From Ch71 sp050945695 (lineage in GTDB: Bacteria > Chloroflexota > Anaerolineae > DRVO01), in contig JBMNTK010000198.1 in assembly GCA_050945695.1 (NCBI GenBank), forward strand, positions 1 to 7,319: a stretch of DNA of 7,319 nucleotides. The letters are read 5' to 3'. Under the pieces are notes generated by a model. It was not told where the DNA came from, did no database searches, and saw only the letters and a program-made list of their open reading frames with translations. Shown one piece after another: positions 1 through 6,150 of the stretch; position 1 is the first letter of the stretch, and each line of letters opens with the position of its first letter. Made by a program: the position numbers and the translations under genes.

Positions 1-474
1 TGCTTCGACGCCCTCCTGAGCAAGCCCGTGACCGCCGATGATCTGCTCGCCACCCTGAGACGGTTCGCAGAAGAAGGTTCACTCCTGGTGGTGGACGATG
101 ATCCGGGGTTCGTGCAGCTCTTGCGGAGAATGGTGGCTTCCGCTTCGGCGCCCTACGAGGTGCAGTGGGCCTACGATGGCCCGGGGGCGCTGGCCAAGAT
201 GGAGCGGGCCCGGCCGGACGTGGTGCTCATGGACATGGTGATGGAGCCGATGGATGGGCCGACCCTGGCTCGGCAGATCAAGGCGACCCTGAGGGACGAC
301 GCCATGCCCATCATCGCCGTGACCGGGGCAACGGTCGCCCTGGCCGGTGACAGGGCCCGGGAAGTGCGGCTCATCAAGAGGGACGGGCTACAGGATGCGG
401 AGGTGCTGTCGGTCCTGAGGACAGTGCTGACCTGCGTGCGTGGCGACTACTTGGTCAGCGAACCCATTGGTTGA
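1..474 (+). CDS. C-terminal part of a tandem-receiver signalling protein (probable hybrid sensor histidine kinase), 5'-truncated
   Basis: The reading frame is open from the first base to the TGA at 472-474, giving 157 visible residues; the true start lies outside the window. Visible residues 1-20 are the end of one receiver domain, with the conserved Lys-Pro at K8-P9 followed by the last helix. Residues 27-142 form a complete second CheY-like receiver: acidic cluster D32-D33-D34, phospho-acceptor D78 in VVLMDM, switch threonine T108 in IIAVTG, and K126. K126 is followed by Arg instead of the usual Pro, a mild departure. From general knowledge, two receivers in a row at a C-terminus are typical of hybrid histidine kinases working in phosphorelays, so a sensor and kinase core upstream is inferred but not seen. 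A stand-alone multi-receiver protein is the alternative. The gene converges with the minus-strand regulator and overlaps its 3' end by 20 bp, suggesting that the two may be signalling partners. The receiver call is firm; the kinase call is moderate. Confidence 0.85.
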   Translation, partial: CFDALLSKPVTADDLLATLRRFAEEGSLLVVDDDPGFVQLLRRMVASASAPYEVQWAYDGPGALAKMERARPDVVLMDMVMEPMDGPTLARQIKATLRDDAMPIIAVTGATVALAGDRAREVRLIKRDGLQDAEVLSVLRTVLTCVRGDYLVSEPIG

Positions 475-1633
475 CGGCGGCCAGGAGCTCGGCCTGGGAC
501 ACGGGCTTGCGAAGGTGGGCCTTGGCACCCAGCGCCTCGGCCAGCAGGGCGTCGTGGAAGACCGAGCACACGATGACGGGAATGTGCTTGGTGTCCTCAT
601 TGGCGTGGAGAAGGTTGAGGATGGTCCAGCCGTCGGTGCCGGGCATGAGCAGATCCAGAAGGATCACGGCGGGCTGGGCCTCGCGCGCCAGATCGAAGGC
701 GGATTGGGCGTCAGAAGCGGCTATCACCCGCCACTGTCCCAGGGGCTCGAGGTAGCGGCGGTACAGCTCGACCGCCGCCTGGCTGTCCTCAACCACCAGC
801 AGGGTCCGGACCTGGGCTTGAGGCAAGGTGAGGGTCAGGCAGACCGGATCGTCGCCGCCACCGGTAACCTCGAGGCGGGCTCGCAGGGCCCCCGCCAGGC
901 GATGCAGGCCCTCCAAGGCATCACGGTTGGGGGAGATGTCAGGCGCCAGGAACGAGGCCGTGATGGTGGTGTCGCGTCCAGCCTGCCGAACCGTGAGCGC
1001 CACCTGTTCGCCGGGGGTGGCTTGCAGTGCGAGGCTGAGGGCCTGGATCACCCACTGGCGCAGGATCCCCTCATCGGCGAAGGCGGTGCCTTCGGGCGGG
1101 ATCGCCGCCGCTCGGATGCTGACGCCCACGCTTTCGGCCAGGGGCGCGACCGTGGCTGTGGCCCTCTCCAGCAGCGCCTGCAGGGTGATCAGGGCAGGGC
1201 GAGCGGCCACGGACATGAGGGTGCTGTCGTCAGCGGGGTCGGCAGCGGCAGGAGGAGGCTGTATGGCTTGCAGCCGTGCCGCCAACACCTCAGCCAGCTT
1301 GGCTTCGGCGGCCCTCAGCTCCCGGTAGGTCTGGCGCTCGCTGAGTGCCAGTTCATCGCCCACTTGGAGCACACCCATGCCCTCGACGTAGCGCAGCCAG
1401 AGGACGTTGTAGGCGCGGGCATCATCGGGCCGGTGGGCGCCGCGACGAGAGGGGCGCAGGACCTCGATGCAGTCCAGCAGGAGGGTGCGAGCGGCGTTGG
1501 CCCGGTCGTACGGGCTCAACTCCCTGAGGCCAGGGACGTCGGCCAGTTCCGGGCTGCCCGCCAGGGCGACGGTGTCGTCCATGTGGGCCAGCAGCCAACG
1601 AACGGTATCGAGGGAGAGCCGAGCCTCGGACAT
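455..1633 (-). CDS. Composite response regulator: N-terminal sigma-4-like helix-turn-helix, degenerate HATPase-like middle, C-terminal receiver
   Basis: The product has 392 residues and no signal peptide or membrane segment, so it is a cytoplasmic regulator. Residues 74-117 (LWLRYVEGM, then SERQTYREL) resemble the sigma-70 region 4 helix-turn-helix and probably bind DNA. Residues 120-138 are an Ala/Pro linker. Residues 147-270 have the outline of a histidine-kinase ATPase domain: LRQWVIQALSLALQATP (191-207) aligns with an N-box and HRLAGALRARLEV (244-256) with the region after the G-boxes. The N-box asparagines are replaced by Q197 and L201, and no DxGxG is seen, so ATP binding is doubtful. 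Residues 277-392 are a full receiver with E282-D283, phospho-acceptor D327, S357 and K376-P377. There is only a weak ribosome site before the ATG at 1633, but no better start is evident. It is transcribed away from the ABC operon across a shared intergenic region, making it a plausible local regulator; its target is inferred only. No specific family name was recognised. Confidence 0.85.
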   Translation of the reverse strand: MSEARLSLDTVRWLLAHMDDTVALAGSPELADVPGLRELSPYDRANAARTLLLDCIEVLRPSRRGAHRPDDARAYNVLWLRYVEGMGVLQVGDELALSERQTYRELRAAEAKLAEVLAARLQAIQPPPAAADPADDSTLMSVAARPALITLQALLERATATVAPLAESVGVSIRAAAIPPEGTAFADEGILRQWVIQALSLALQATPGEQVALTVRQAGRDTTITASFLAPDISPNRDALEGLHRLAGALRARLEVTGGGDDPVCLTLTLPQAQVRTLLVVEDSQAAVELYRRYLEPLGQWRVIAASDAQSAFDLAREAQPAVILLDLLMPGTDGWTILNLLHANEDTKHIPVIVCSVFHDALLAEALGAKAHLRKPVSQAELLAAVNQWVR

Positions 1634-1673
1634 CTGGTGCCACTACCCGCACGGGCCAGGTGCTGCTGTGGGT

Positions 1674-1722
1674 ACCGGAAGGCGACTACACCGGAATGGT
1701 AGCCGGGCATGCGACCGGAATG
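1674..1722. repeat. Direct repeats ACCGGAAtG in the divergent regulatory region (candidate operator)
   Basis: The 9-mer ACCGGAATG occurs at 1690-1698 and again at 1714-1722, exactly 24 bp apart. A near copy, ACCGGAAGG, lies at 1674-1682, 16 bp before the first. A fourth, exact copy lies at 1888-1896, inside the first codons of the permease gene. By eye I found no further exact copy on either strand elsewhere in the window. The position between two divergent genes suggests binding sites for a regulator, perhaps the product of the gene at 455-1633. This is inference from position and repetition only. Confidence 0.4.
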
Positions 1723-1750
1723 CAACTCCTGGCAGGTGGATGTCAGGTAG

Positions 1751-1784
1751 TTGGCAGTACAGGCGACGTTCGGTGTCATAGAAT
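1751..1784 (+). promoter_or_regulatory. Weak candidate promoter for the transport operon
   Basis: TTGGCA at 1751-1756 matches a sigma-70 type -35 box at five of six positions. A -10 box is ambiguous: TGTCAT at 1774-1779 has the ideal 17-bp spacing but only four matches, whereas TAGAAT at 1779-1784 has five matches but a 22-bp spacing. Either would place a transcription start about 65-70 bp before the GTG at 1858, downstream of the ACCGGAA repeats. The consensus used is that of well-studied bacteria and may not hold in this organism. Confidence 0.25.
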
Positions 1785-1845
1785 GGGGAAGGAGTAACCC
1801 GTCAGGAAGACAGAGCAGTACCCGCCACCGCCAGGACGCACTTGC

Positions 1846-1850
1846 GAGGT
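1846..1850 (+). promoter_or_regulatory. Ribosome binding site that supports the GTG start of the first permease
   Basis: GAGGT lies 7 bases before GTG at 1858. The in-frame ATG at 1894 has no comparable purine-rich sequence upstream, so the GTG is preferred. Confidence 0.6.
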
Positions 1851-1857
1851 GCCTTAG

Positions 1858-2784
1858 GTGAGTATCTCTGCCCGAGCGCGTGTTCCCACCGGAATGTCTG
1901 CCGCCACCCGCGAGAAGCTGGACGGCTACCTGTTCATCTTGCCGTGGATCTTGGGCTTCCTCTTCTTCACCATCGGCCCCATGATCGCCTCGCTCTACTT
2001 CAGCTTCACCGACTACTCCCTGCTGGAGGCGTCCCACTGGGTGGGGCTGGACAACTTCCGCAAGCTCTTCGGCACGGACCCCAAGTTCGGCATTTCCCTT
2101 AGCGTGACCTTCCGCTACTCCCTGGCGTCTGTCCCCCTGGGGCTGGTCCTGGCGCTACTGGTAGCGCTGCTGCTCAACCAGAAGGTGCCGGGGATACGCT
2201 TCTACCGCACCGCCTTCTACCTGCCGTCGCTTCTGGGCGGTGTCGCCCTCACCCTGATCTGGATGTGGATCTTCAGCCCGGCCTACGGCCTCCTCAATGC
2301 CTTCCTCCGCATGTTTGGCATTGAGGGCCCGCTGTGGTTCCAGAGCCAGACTTGGGCTCTGCCGGGGCTGGTGATAATGAGCCTATGGGGAGTGGGCGCC
2401 AGGATGATCATCTTCCTGGCCGGGCTGCAGAACATACCCGACCACCTCTACGAGGCGGCCGAGATAGACGGCGCAGGCACCTACCGCCAGTTCTGGCACG
2501 TGACCGTACCCATGCTCACGCCCACCATCTTCTTCAACCTGGTCATGGGCATAATCGGCTCCCTGCAGACGTTCGCCCAGGCGTTCATCGCCACCCAGGG
2601 CGGCCCCAACAACGCCACCCTGTTCTACGCCCTCTACCTCTACCAGAACGCCTTCCAGTACTTCGAGATGGGCTACGCCTCGGCGATGGCCTGGATCCTC
2701 TTCGCCATCATCTTGGCTCTGACTCTGATAGTGATTCGCTCCTCTCCGTTGTGGGTCTTCTACGAAGGGACGTTGCGGAAGTGA
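1858..2784 (+). CDS. Carbohydrate ABC transporter permease, CUT1 family (MalF/UgpA-like)
   Basis: This inner-membrane subunit forms half of the translocation channel of a binding-protein-dependent importer. The 308-residue product fits the family's usual length of about 290-320. Six hydrophobic segments can be seen, roughly at 22-45, 87-107, 120-140, 168-188, 222-245 and 275-297. The cytoplasmic EAA loop that docks on the ATPase is clear: E199-A-A-E-I-D-G-A206, with the downstream proline P218. The FYRTAFYLPSLLGGVAL stretch (115-131) and the TQGGPNNAT stretch (246-254) are also typical of MalF/UgpA-like sugar permeases. The GTG start is supported by GAGGT seven bases upstream. The next permease starts 45 bp downstream, implying co-transcription. 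CUT1 systems classically import oligosaccharides, polyols or glycerol phosphates; the actual substrate is not deducible here, and the downstream amidase and aminotransferase hint at a nitrogen-containing compound. Confidence 0.95.
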   Translation: MSISARARVPTGMSAATREKLDGYLFILPWILGFLFFTIGPMIASLYFSFTDYSLLEASHWVGLDNFRKLFGTDPKFGISLSVTFRYSLASVPLGLVLALLVALLLNQKVPGIRFYRTAFYLPSLLGGVALTLIWMWIFSPAYGLLNAFLRMFGIEGPLWFQSQTWALPGLVIMSLWGVGARMIIFLAGLQNIPDHLYEAAEIDGAGTYRQFWHVTVPMLTPTIFFNLVMGIIGSLQTFAQAFIATQGGPNNATLFYALYLYQNAFQYFEMGYASAMAWILFAIILALTLIVIRSSPLWVFYEGTLRK

Positions 2785-2816
2785 CCGCAGGCAATCGGAA
2801 CCTGGCCCTACAGACT

Positions 2817-2821
2817 AAGGA
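2817..2821 (+). promoter_or_regulatory. Ribosome binding site deciding the start of the second permease
   Basis: AAGGA lies only 2 bases before the ATG at 2824 but 8 bases before the in-frame ATG at 2830. The spacing favours 2830 as the real start, two codons later than the longest reading frame. Confidence 0.5.
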
Positions 2822-2829
2822 AGATGAGC

Positions 2830-3717
2830 ATGACCACTGACGCTCGAGCGCTGACGAGGCAGCCGGCAGTGGTGAAGACCAGGCGAAGCAGGCGCCGGCT
2901 TCTCCCGAAGGTGTTCTTCTCCCTGCTGCTGATTGCCGGCAGCGTGGTGTTCATCATGCCGTTCGTGTGGATGCTGTCCACCTCGCTCAAGCAGTCCGGC
3001 GGCGTGTTCATGTACCCGCCGCAGTGGATCCCCGAACCCATCGTGTGGGAGAACTACGCCACTGCCATGCGCGTCATGAACTTCCCGGTGCTCCTAAAGA
3101 ACACCGTGCTGGTGACCAGCCTGTCCATGGTGGGGGCCATGGCTACCTCTGCCCTGGCCGCCTACTCGTTCGCCCGGCTGCGCTTCCCGGCGCGCGACTT
3201 CATCTTCATCGTGGTGCTGGCCACGATGATGCTCCCCAGCTGGGTGACCCTGATCCCGGTCTACATAATCTTCCGGGAGCTGGGGCTGATCAACACGCTT
3301 TGGCCCCTGATCATCCCTTCATTCTTCGGGGGAGGGGCCTTCAACATCTTCCTGCTCCGGCAGTTCTTCATGACGCTTCCCTTCGAGCTGGACGACGCGG
3401 CCAAGATTGACGGCTGCAGCAACTTCCGGACGTTCTGGAACATCCTCCTGCCGCTGACCAAGCCGGCACTCGGGGCTATCGCGGTGTTCCAGTTCGTCGG
3501 GCACTGGAACGACTTCTTTGGTCCCCTCGTGTACCTGCATTCAGCCGAGAAGATGACCCTAGCCGTAGGCCTGTACCGCTTCAAGGGTCCCTTCAGTGTG
3601 GAGTGGAACTACCTTATGGCGGCCACAGTGATGGTGGCCATCGCTCCGATCGTGGTCTACTTCCTCGCTCAGCGCTACTTCATCGAGGGAGTGGTCATGA
3701 GCGGCATGAAGGCGTAG
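2830..3717 (+). CDS. Carbohydrate ABC transporter permease, CUT1 family (MalG/UgpE-like)
   Basis: This is the second inner-membrane channel subunit, pairing with the product of 1858-2784. It has 295 residues from ATG 2830, or 297 from ATG 2824; the ribosome site favours the former. Counting from 2830, a basic N-terminal tail (KTRRSRRR) precedes the first membrane segment at about 28-48. Further hydrophobic segments lie near 88-113, 122-148, 158-176, 208-222 and 262-282. The ATPase-docking EAA loop reads D189-A-A-K-I-D-G-C196, with a downstream proline at 208. The NDFFGPLVYL block (227-236) and the C-terminal YFIEGVVMSGMKA are hallmarks of MalG/UgpE-like proteins. The cysteine in the loop where most relatives have Ala or Ser is a small variation. 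The gap to the binding-protein gene is 61 bp with no convincing terminator, so the genes are probably co-transcribed. Confidence 0.95.
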   Translation: MTTDARALTRQPAVVKTRRSRRRLLPKVFFSLLLIAGSVVFIMPFVWMLSTSLKQSGGVFMYPPQWIPEPIVWENYATAMRVMNFPVLLKNTVLVTSLSMVGAMATSALAAYSFARLRFPARDFIFIVVLATMMLPSWVTLIPVYIIFRELGLINTLWPLIIPSFFGGGAFNIFLLRQFFMTLPFELDDAAKIDGCSNFRTFWNILLPLTKPALGAIAVFQFVGHWNDFFGPLVYLHSAEKMTLAVGLYRFKGPFSVEWNYLMAATVMVAIAPIVVYFLAQRYFIEGVVMSGMKA

Positions 3718-3763
3718 CAGAGGCGATTCGCTGCACTTTCGACAGGGTACTGCAACCCGCGCC

Positions 3764-3772
3764 AGGAGGAGG
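3764..3772 (+). promoter_or_regulatory. Very strong ribosome binding site of the substrate-binding protein gene
   Basis: AGGAGGAGG lies 6 bases before the ATG at 3779. It is the best Shine-Dalgarno match in the transport operon, better than GAGGT of the first permease and AAGGA of the second. This fits the need for binding protein in excess over permease, although actual translation rates are not known. Confidence 0.65.
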
Positions 3773-3778
3773 ATCAAG

Positions 3779-5140
3779 ATGGGCAGGTGGACCAGACGAG
3801 AGTTGCTCAAGGCGACCGGTGGGCTAGGGCTGATGGCAGCTGGTGGGGCGGCCTTGGCCGCTTGTGCCGGTGCGACGCAGGCGCCTGCCGCTGGGCAGCA
3901 AGCGGCGCCGGCAGCGGCGGAAGCCACGCAGCCGCCACAGGCTTCCGGTGAGAAGACCAAGCTCATATTCGAGTGGCCTCAGTACACCCCAGAGAAGACC
4001 CGCTACGGCGAGTACATCATCAACACGTACATGGAGCTGCACCCTGAGATCGAGATCGAGCCCATGTACAATACCAACCCTTCTGAGCAGCTCACCATCA
4101 CCATCGCCGGTGGTACCCCGCCGGACTGTGGCTGGTTCGGCGCCGGCTGGCAGGCGTTCTACAAGAACTTCCTGGTCCTGGACGACCTCATCCAGCGGGA
4201 CGCTGCCGAGGTCCAGATTGAGGACTACTACGAGAAGCTGCTGGGTGCCACTACGTGGCTGGGACAGCACCAGGTCATGGCTCAGGGCTTCACCGTCACC
4301 CTCATGTACTTCAACAAGAAGCTCTTTGACGATGCGGGGATTGCCTATCCCACCGACGACTGGACCTGGGACGACCTGAAGCAGATGGGTGCCGCCATCG
4401 CCGACCCGGACAACAACCTCTATGGCGTCATGCTGGATCAGGGTAGCTACTACGCGCCGCTGTTCCAGGCTGGCCCGATGGCGGACGAGGAATGGCGCAA
4501 CTCCCTGTTCTACTCCGACCTCCGTGTCCACCTCATCCAGATGTGGAAGGACTTGTGGAACACCGACAAGATCGCGCCGCCCCCGGCCGTTACCGCCGAG
4601 CAGGGGCTCATGCCCATGTTCGAGGCCGGCCGCATCGGCATGTACGCCGGTGGGTCGTGGTTCCTGGAGCCGGCCCGGAAACTCGAGTTTGACTGGGACA
4701 TCGTGCCTCTCCCCACTATGAAGTGGTCGGATGGCGATCATCAGGGCACGGGCATGTGGACGGAGGAGCTGTTCATCATCAGCACCACGGACAAGAAGGA
4801 GGCAGCCTGGGAGTTCGTGAAGTGGGCCAGCGGCCCCGAGCTGCTCACCTGGGCTGCCACTGAGGGCCACGTTGTGCCTGGCCGGAAGTCAATCGCTGAG
4901 TCGGAAGCCTTCATGAATCCGGCCAAGAAGCCGGCCAATATCGGTGCCTTCCTCGTCTCGGCCGAGTTCGCCATTCCTACCAACGCCCATCCATCTGCCA
5001 ACAAGCTGGTCACCGCCATAGGCGACCCGCTGGGAGCGTTCTTCTCCGTCGAGGAAACCATGGACGCCGACACCGCCGCCAAGACGGCCCACGACGGCAT
5101 CCAGGTTGTCCTGGACGAGTGGTGGGCGGAGCAGGCCTAG
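3779..5140 (+). CDS. Extracellular substrate-binding lipoprotein of the carbohydrate ABC transporter (SBP family 1-like)
   Basis: This protein captures the substrate outside the membrane and delivers it to the two permeases encoded just upstream. It has 453 residues, within the 420-470 range usual for CUT1 binding proteins. The N-terminus has a twin-arginine pair (R6-R7 in TRRELLK), a hydrophobic stretch (12-28) and a lipobox LAAC ending at C29, so it is probably exported by Tat or Sec and lipid-anchored at C29. Residues 30-57 are an Ala/Pro/Gln-rich flexible tether. The mature fold starts near residue 61 (LIFEWPQYTPEKT). Typical blocks follow: ITIAGGTPPDCGWF (107-120), YFNKKLFDDAGIAYP (177-191), FEAGRIGMYAGGSWF (281-295) and the C-terminal lobe with KKEAAWEFVKWASGPELLTW (339-358). 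The mature part is rich in Trp and Tyr, as in sugar-binding clefts, but ligand residues cannot be assigned. A perfect hairpin follows the stop. Confidence 0.93.
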   Translation: MGRWTRRELLKATGGLGLMAAGGAALAACAGATQAPAAGQQAAPAAAEATQPPQASGEKTKLIFEWPQYTPEKTRYGEYIINTYMELHPEIEIEPMYNTNPSEQLTITIAGGTPPDCGWFGAGWQAFYKNFLVLDDLIQRDAAEVQIEDYYEKLLGATTWLGQHQVMAQGFTVTLMYFNKKLFDDAGIAYPTDDWTWDDLKQMGAAIADPDNNLYGVMLDQGSYYAPLFQAGPMADEEWRNSLFYSDLRVHLIQMWKDLWNTDKIAPPPAVTAEQGLMPMFEAGRIGMYAGGSWFLEPARKLEFDWDIVPLPTMKWSDGDHQGTGMWTEELFIISTTDKKEAAWEFVKWASGPELLTWAATEGHVVPGRKSIAESEAFMNPAKKPANIGAFLVSAEFAIPTNAHPSANKLVTAIGDPLGAFFSVEETMDADTAAKTAHDGIQVVLDEWWAEQA

Positions 5141-5171
5141 CCGCTTGCTGGCCCCCGAATACCGGCTATTC

Positions 5172-5203
5172 TGGACTACCCACACTTCGGTGTGGGTAGT
5201 TCG
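5172..5203 (+). terminator. Strong GC-rich hairpin with TTCG loop after the binding-protein gene (attenuator, weak terminator or mRNA-stabilising stem)
   Basis: ACTACCCACAC at 5175-5185 pairs perfectly with GTGTGGGTAGT at 5190-5200 around the tetraloop TTCG (5186-5189), which is an unusually stable UUCG loop in RNA. G-U and G-C pairs can extend the stem to 5172-5203. The following sequence (TCGTTCTGG) has only scattered T residues, so this is not a classical strong intrinsic terminator. It lies 34 bp after the binding-protein stop and about 30 bp before the hydrolase start. It could partly terminate transcription, or protect the 3' end of the transporter message as intercistronic stems do in other ABC operons. 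Confidence 0.6.
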
Positions 5204-5221
5204 TTCTGGAGAGCACTTCGC

Positions 5222-5227
5222 AGGAGG
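5222..5227 (+). promoter_or_regulatory. Ribosome binding site supporting the GTG start of the hydrolase
   Basis: AGGAGG lies 5 bases before GTG at 5233, a perfect Shine-Dalgarno core at good spacing. The coding frame then begins ARVVRIAALQL, the usual first strand of nitrilase-superfamily proteins, which confirms this start. Confidence 0.7.
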
Positions 5228-5232
5228 GCCGA

Positions 5233-6150
5233 GTGGCACGTGTAGTTCGCATAGCGGCGCTGCAGCTGCCGCCACCGAGGAAGGGCAGCCCCGAGTCCAT
5301 CCGCAGGAGCAACTTGGAGCATGCTCTGGCCTACCTTGACCAGGCAGGGGAGCAGCGGTGCGATATCGCCTGCCTCCCCGAGACCTTCTCCACCTATGGT
5401 GCCCCCTTCGAGAGCAGCTGGGAGACGGTGCCCGGCGAGGTGACGGATGCCCTGGCCCAGGCTGCCGTTCGCTGGGGGATGTACGTCATCGCGCCGCTGG
5501 CGGGGGTGGTGGATGGCGTCCGGCGGAACACCGCCGTCATCTTCGGTCGGGACGGGGCCATACTGGGCCAGTACTTCAAGGTGCACCTGACTCAGCCCGA
5601 GCTTGACGCCGGCTACATACCGGGCGACGATTTGCCCGTCTTCGATCTGGATTTCGGCCGCATTGGCATCATGACTTGCCTGGACAACTCCTTCCCGGAG
5701 ACGGCGCGCACTCTGGCGGTGAAGGGGGCGGAGGTCATCTTCTTCCCCCACGTGCAGAGTGGGTACGGGGAGGTGGGCTGGATGGCCCAGCTCATCAGCC
5801 GGGCCATTGATAGCTGCGTCTACCTGGTGCCCGTGACCTTCGGCGTAGGGAAGGACGACCCCTGGATGCCGGGCACCATCATGGGCCGCAGCGGCGTCAT
5901 CGGTCACGACGGCGAGACGCTGGTTTCGGCAGGACGGCTGCCGGGCGTGGCCTCGACGGTCGTGGACCTGGACCAGCCCCGATGGGTGCGCTGCTTCGGG
6001 GTGGTGAGCCTGTCCGACTATGGATTCCATGCGATGGCTCGACGACGGCCGGAGGTCTATCAGGCTCTGGTGGAGCCGGTGCCCAACGCCGACTCGCTAG
6101 ATCTCACCGTCGCCGGGCCGCGTCACGTCGAGCGTGAGGGAGGACAATGA
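5233..6150 (+). CDS. Carbon-nitrogen hydrolase of the nitrilase superfamily (amidase or carbamoylase type)
   Basis: Enzymes of this superfamily use a Glu-Lys-Cys triad to hydrolyse non-peptide C-N bonds in amides, N-carbamoyl compounds or nitriles. All three residues are visible in the right order: E50 in CLPETF, K116 in YFKVHL and C149 in IMTCLDNSFPE. E123 (TQPELD) fits the fourth, supporting glutamate. The product has 305 residues, in line with the 260-330 of the family, and has no signal peptide, so it acts in the cytoplasm. It starts with the expected beta strand (VVRIAALQL) and keeps the GAEVIFFP strand after the catalytic Cys. The motif C-x-D-x-x-F-P-E is more like amidases and carbamoylases than classical nitrilases, but the substrate cannot be assigned; beta-ureidopropionase or N-carbamoyl-amino-acid hydrolase activity is possible. 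The gene follows the transporter after a hairpin and overlaps the next start codon, implying translational coupling to the aminotransferase. Confidence 0.9.
   Translation: MARVVRIAALQLPPPRKGSPESIRRSNLEHALAYLDQAGEQRCDIACLPETFSTYGAPFESSWETVPGEVTDALAQAAVRWGMYVIAPLAGVVDGVRRNTAVIFGRDGAILGQYFKVHLTQPELDAGYIPGDDLPVFDLDFGRIGIMTCLDNSFPETARTLAVKGAEVIFFPHVQSGYGEVGWMAQLISRAIDSCVYLVPVTFGVGKDDPWMPGTIMGRSGVIGHDGETLVSAGRLPGVASTVVDLDQPRWVRCFGVVSLSDYGFHAMARRRPEVYQALVEPVPNADSLDLTVAGPRHVEREGGQ
6138..6143 (+). promoter_or_regulatory. Ribosome binding site inside the hydrolase 3' end, feeding two adjacent ATG codons
   Basis: GGGAGG lies 3 bases before ATG 6147 and 6 bases before ATG 6150, in the last codons of the hydrolase gene. 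The spacing favours the second ATG. The hydrolase stop TGA (6148-6150) overlaps both start codons. Confidence 0.55.

Noticed and set aside
28..30. GTG at 28 as the start of the first gene
   Set aside because: The same frame is open to base 1 and encodes the Lys-Pro end of a preceding receiver domain, so this GTG is an internal valine codon.
440..1702. Long plus-strand open frame (420 codons) antisense to the composite regulator
   Set aside because: It has a composition biased to Gly, Gln and Arg with no recognisable domain, while the minus strand encodes a clear receiver and helix-turn-helix. It is a G+C-rich shadow frame.
1783..1797. Four-codon leader peptide (ATG GGG AAG GAG TAA) in the intergenic region
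   Set aside because: It is too short, has no ribosome site of its own and no run of regulatory codons. The GGGGAAGGAG that resembles a Shine-Dalgarno sequence is not followed by a start codon.
1838..1852. Hairpin GCAC/GTGC that could hide the ribosome site of the first permease
   Set aside because: A 4-bp stem with a 7-base loop is expected often by chance in G+C-rich DNA and is not convincing as a switch.
3745..3758. Small inverted repeat GGGT/ACCC between the second permease and the binding-protein gene
   Set aside because: The stem is only 4 bp with a 6-base loop and no T tract, too weak to call a terminator.
3824..4870. Minus-strand open frame (348 codons) opposite the binding-protein gene, and a similar one at 5176-6030 opposite the hydrolase
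   Set aside because: Both lie fully inside confidently assigned genes, show low-complexity translations and have no plausible ribosome sites; they are shadows.
5145..5172. Possible promoter TTGCTG-N16-TATTCT before the hydrolase
   Set aside because: Both boxes are poor matches and the start of transcription would fall into the strong hairpin; chance similarity is more likely.
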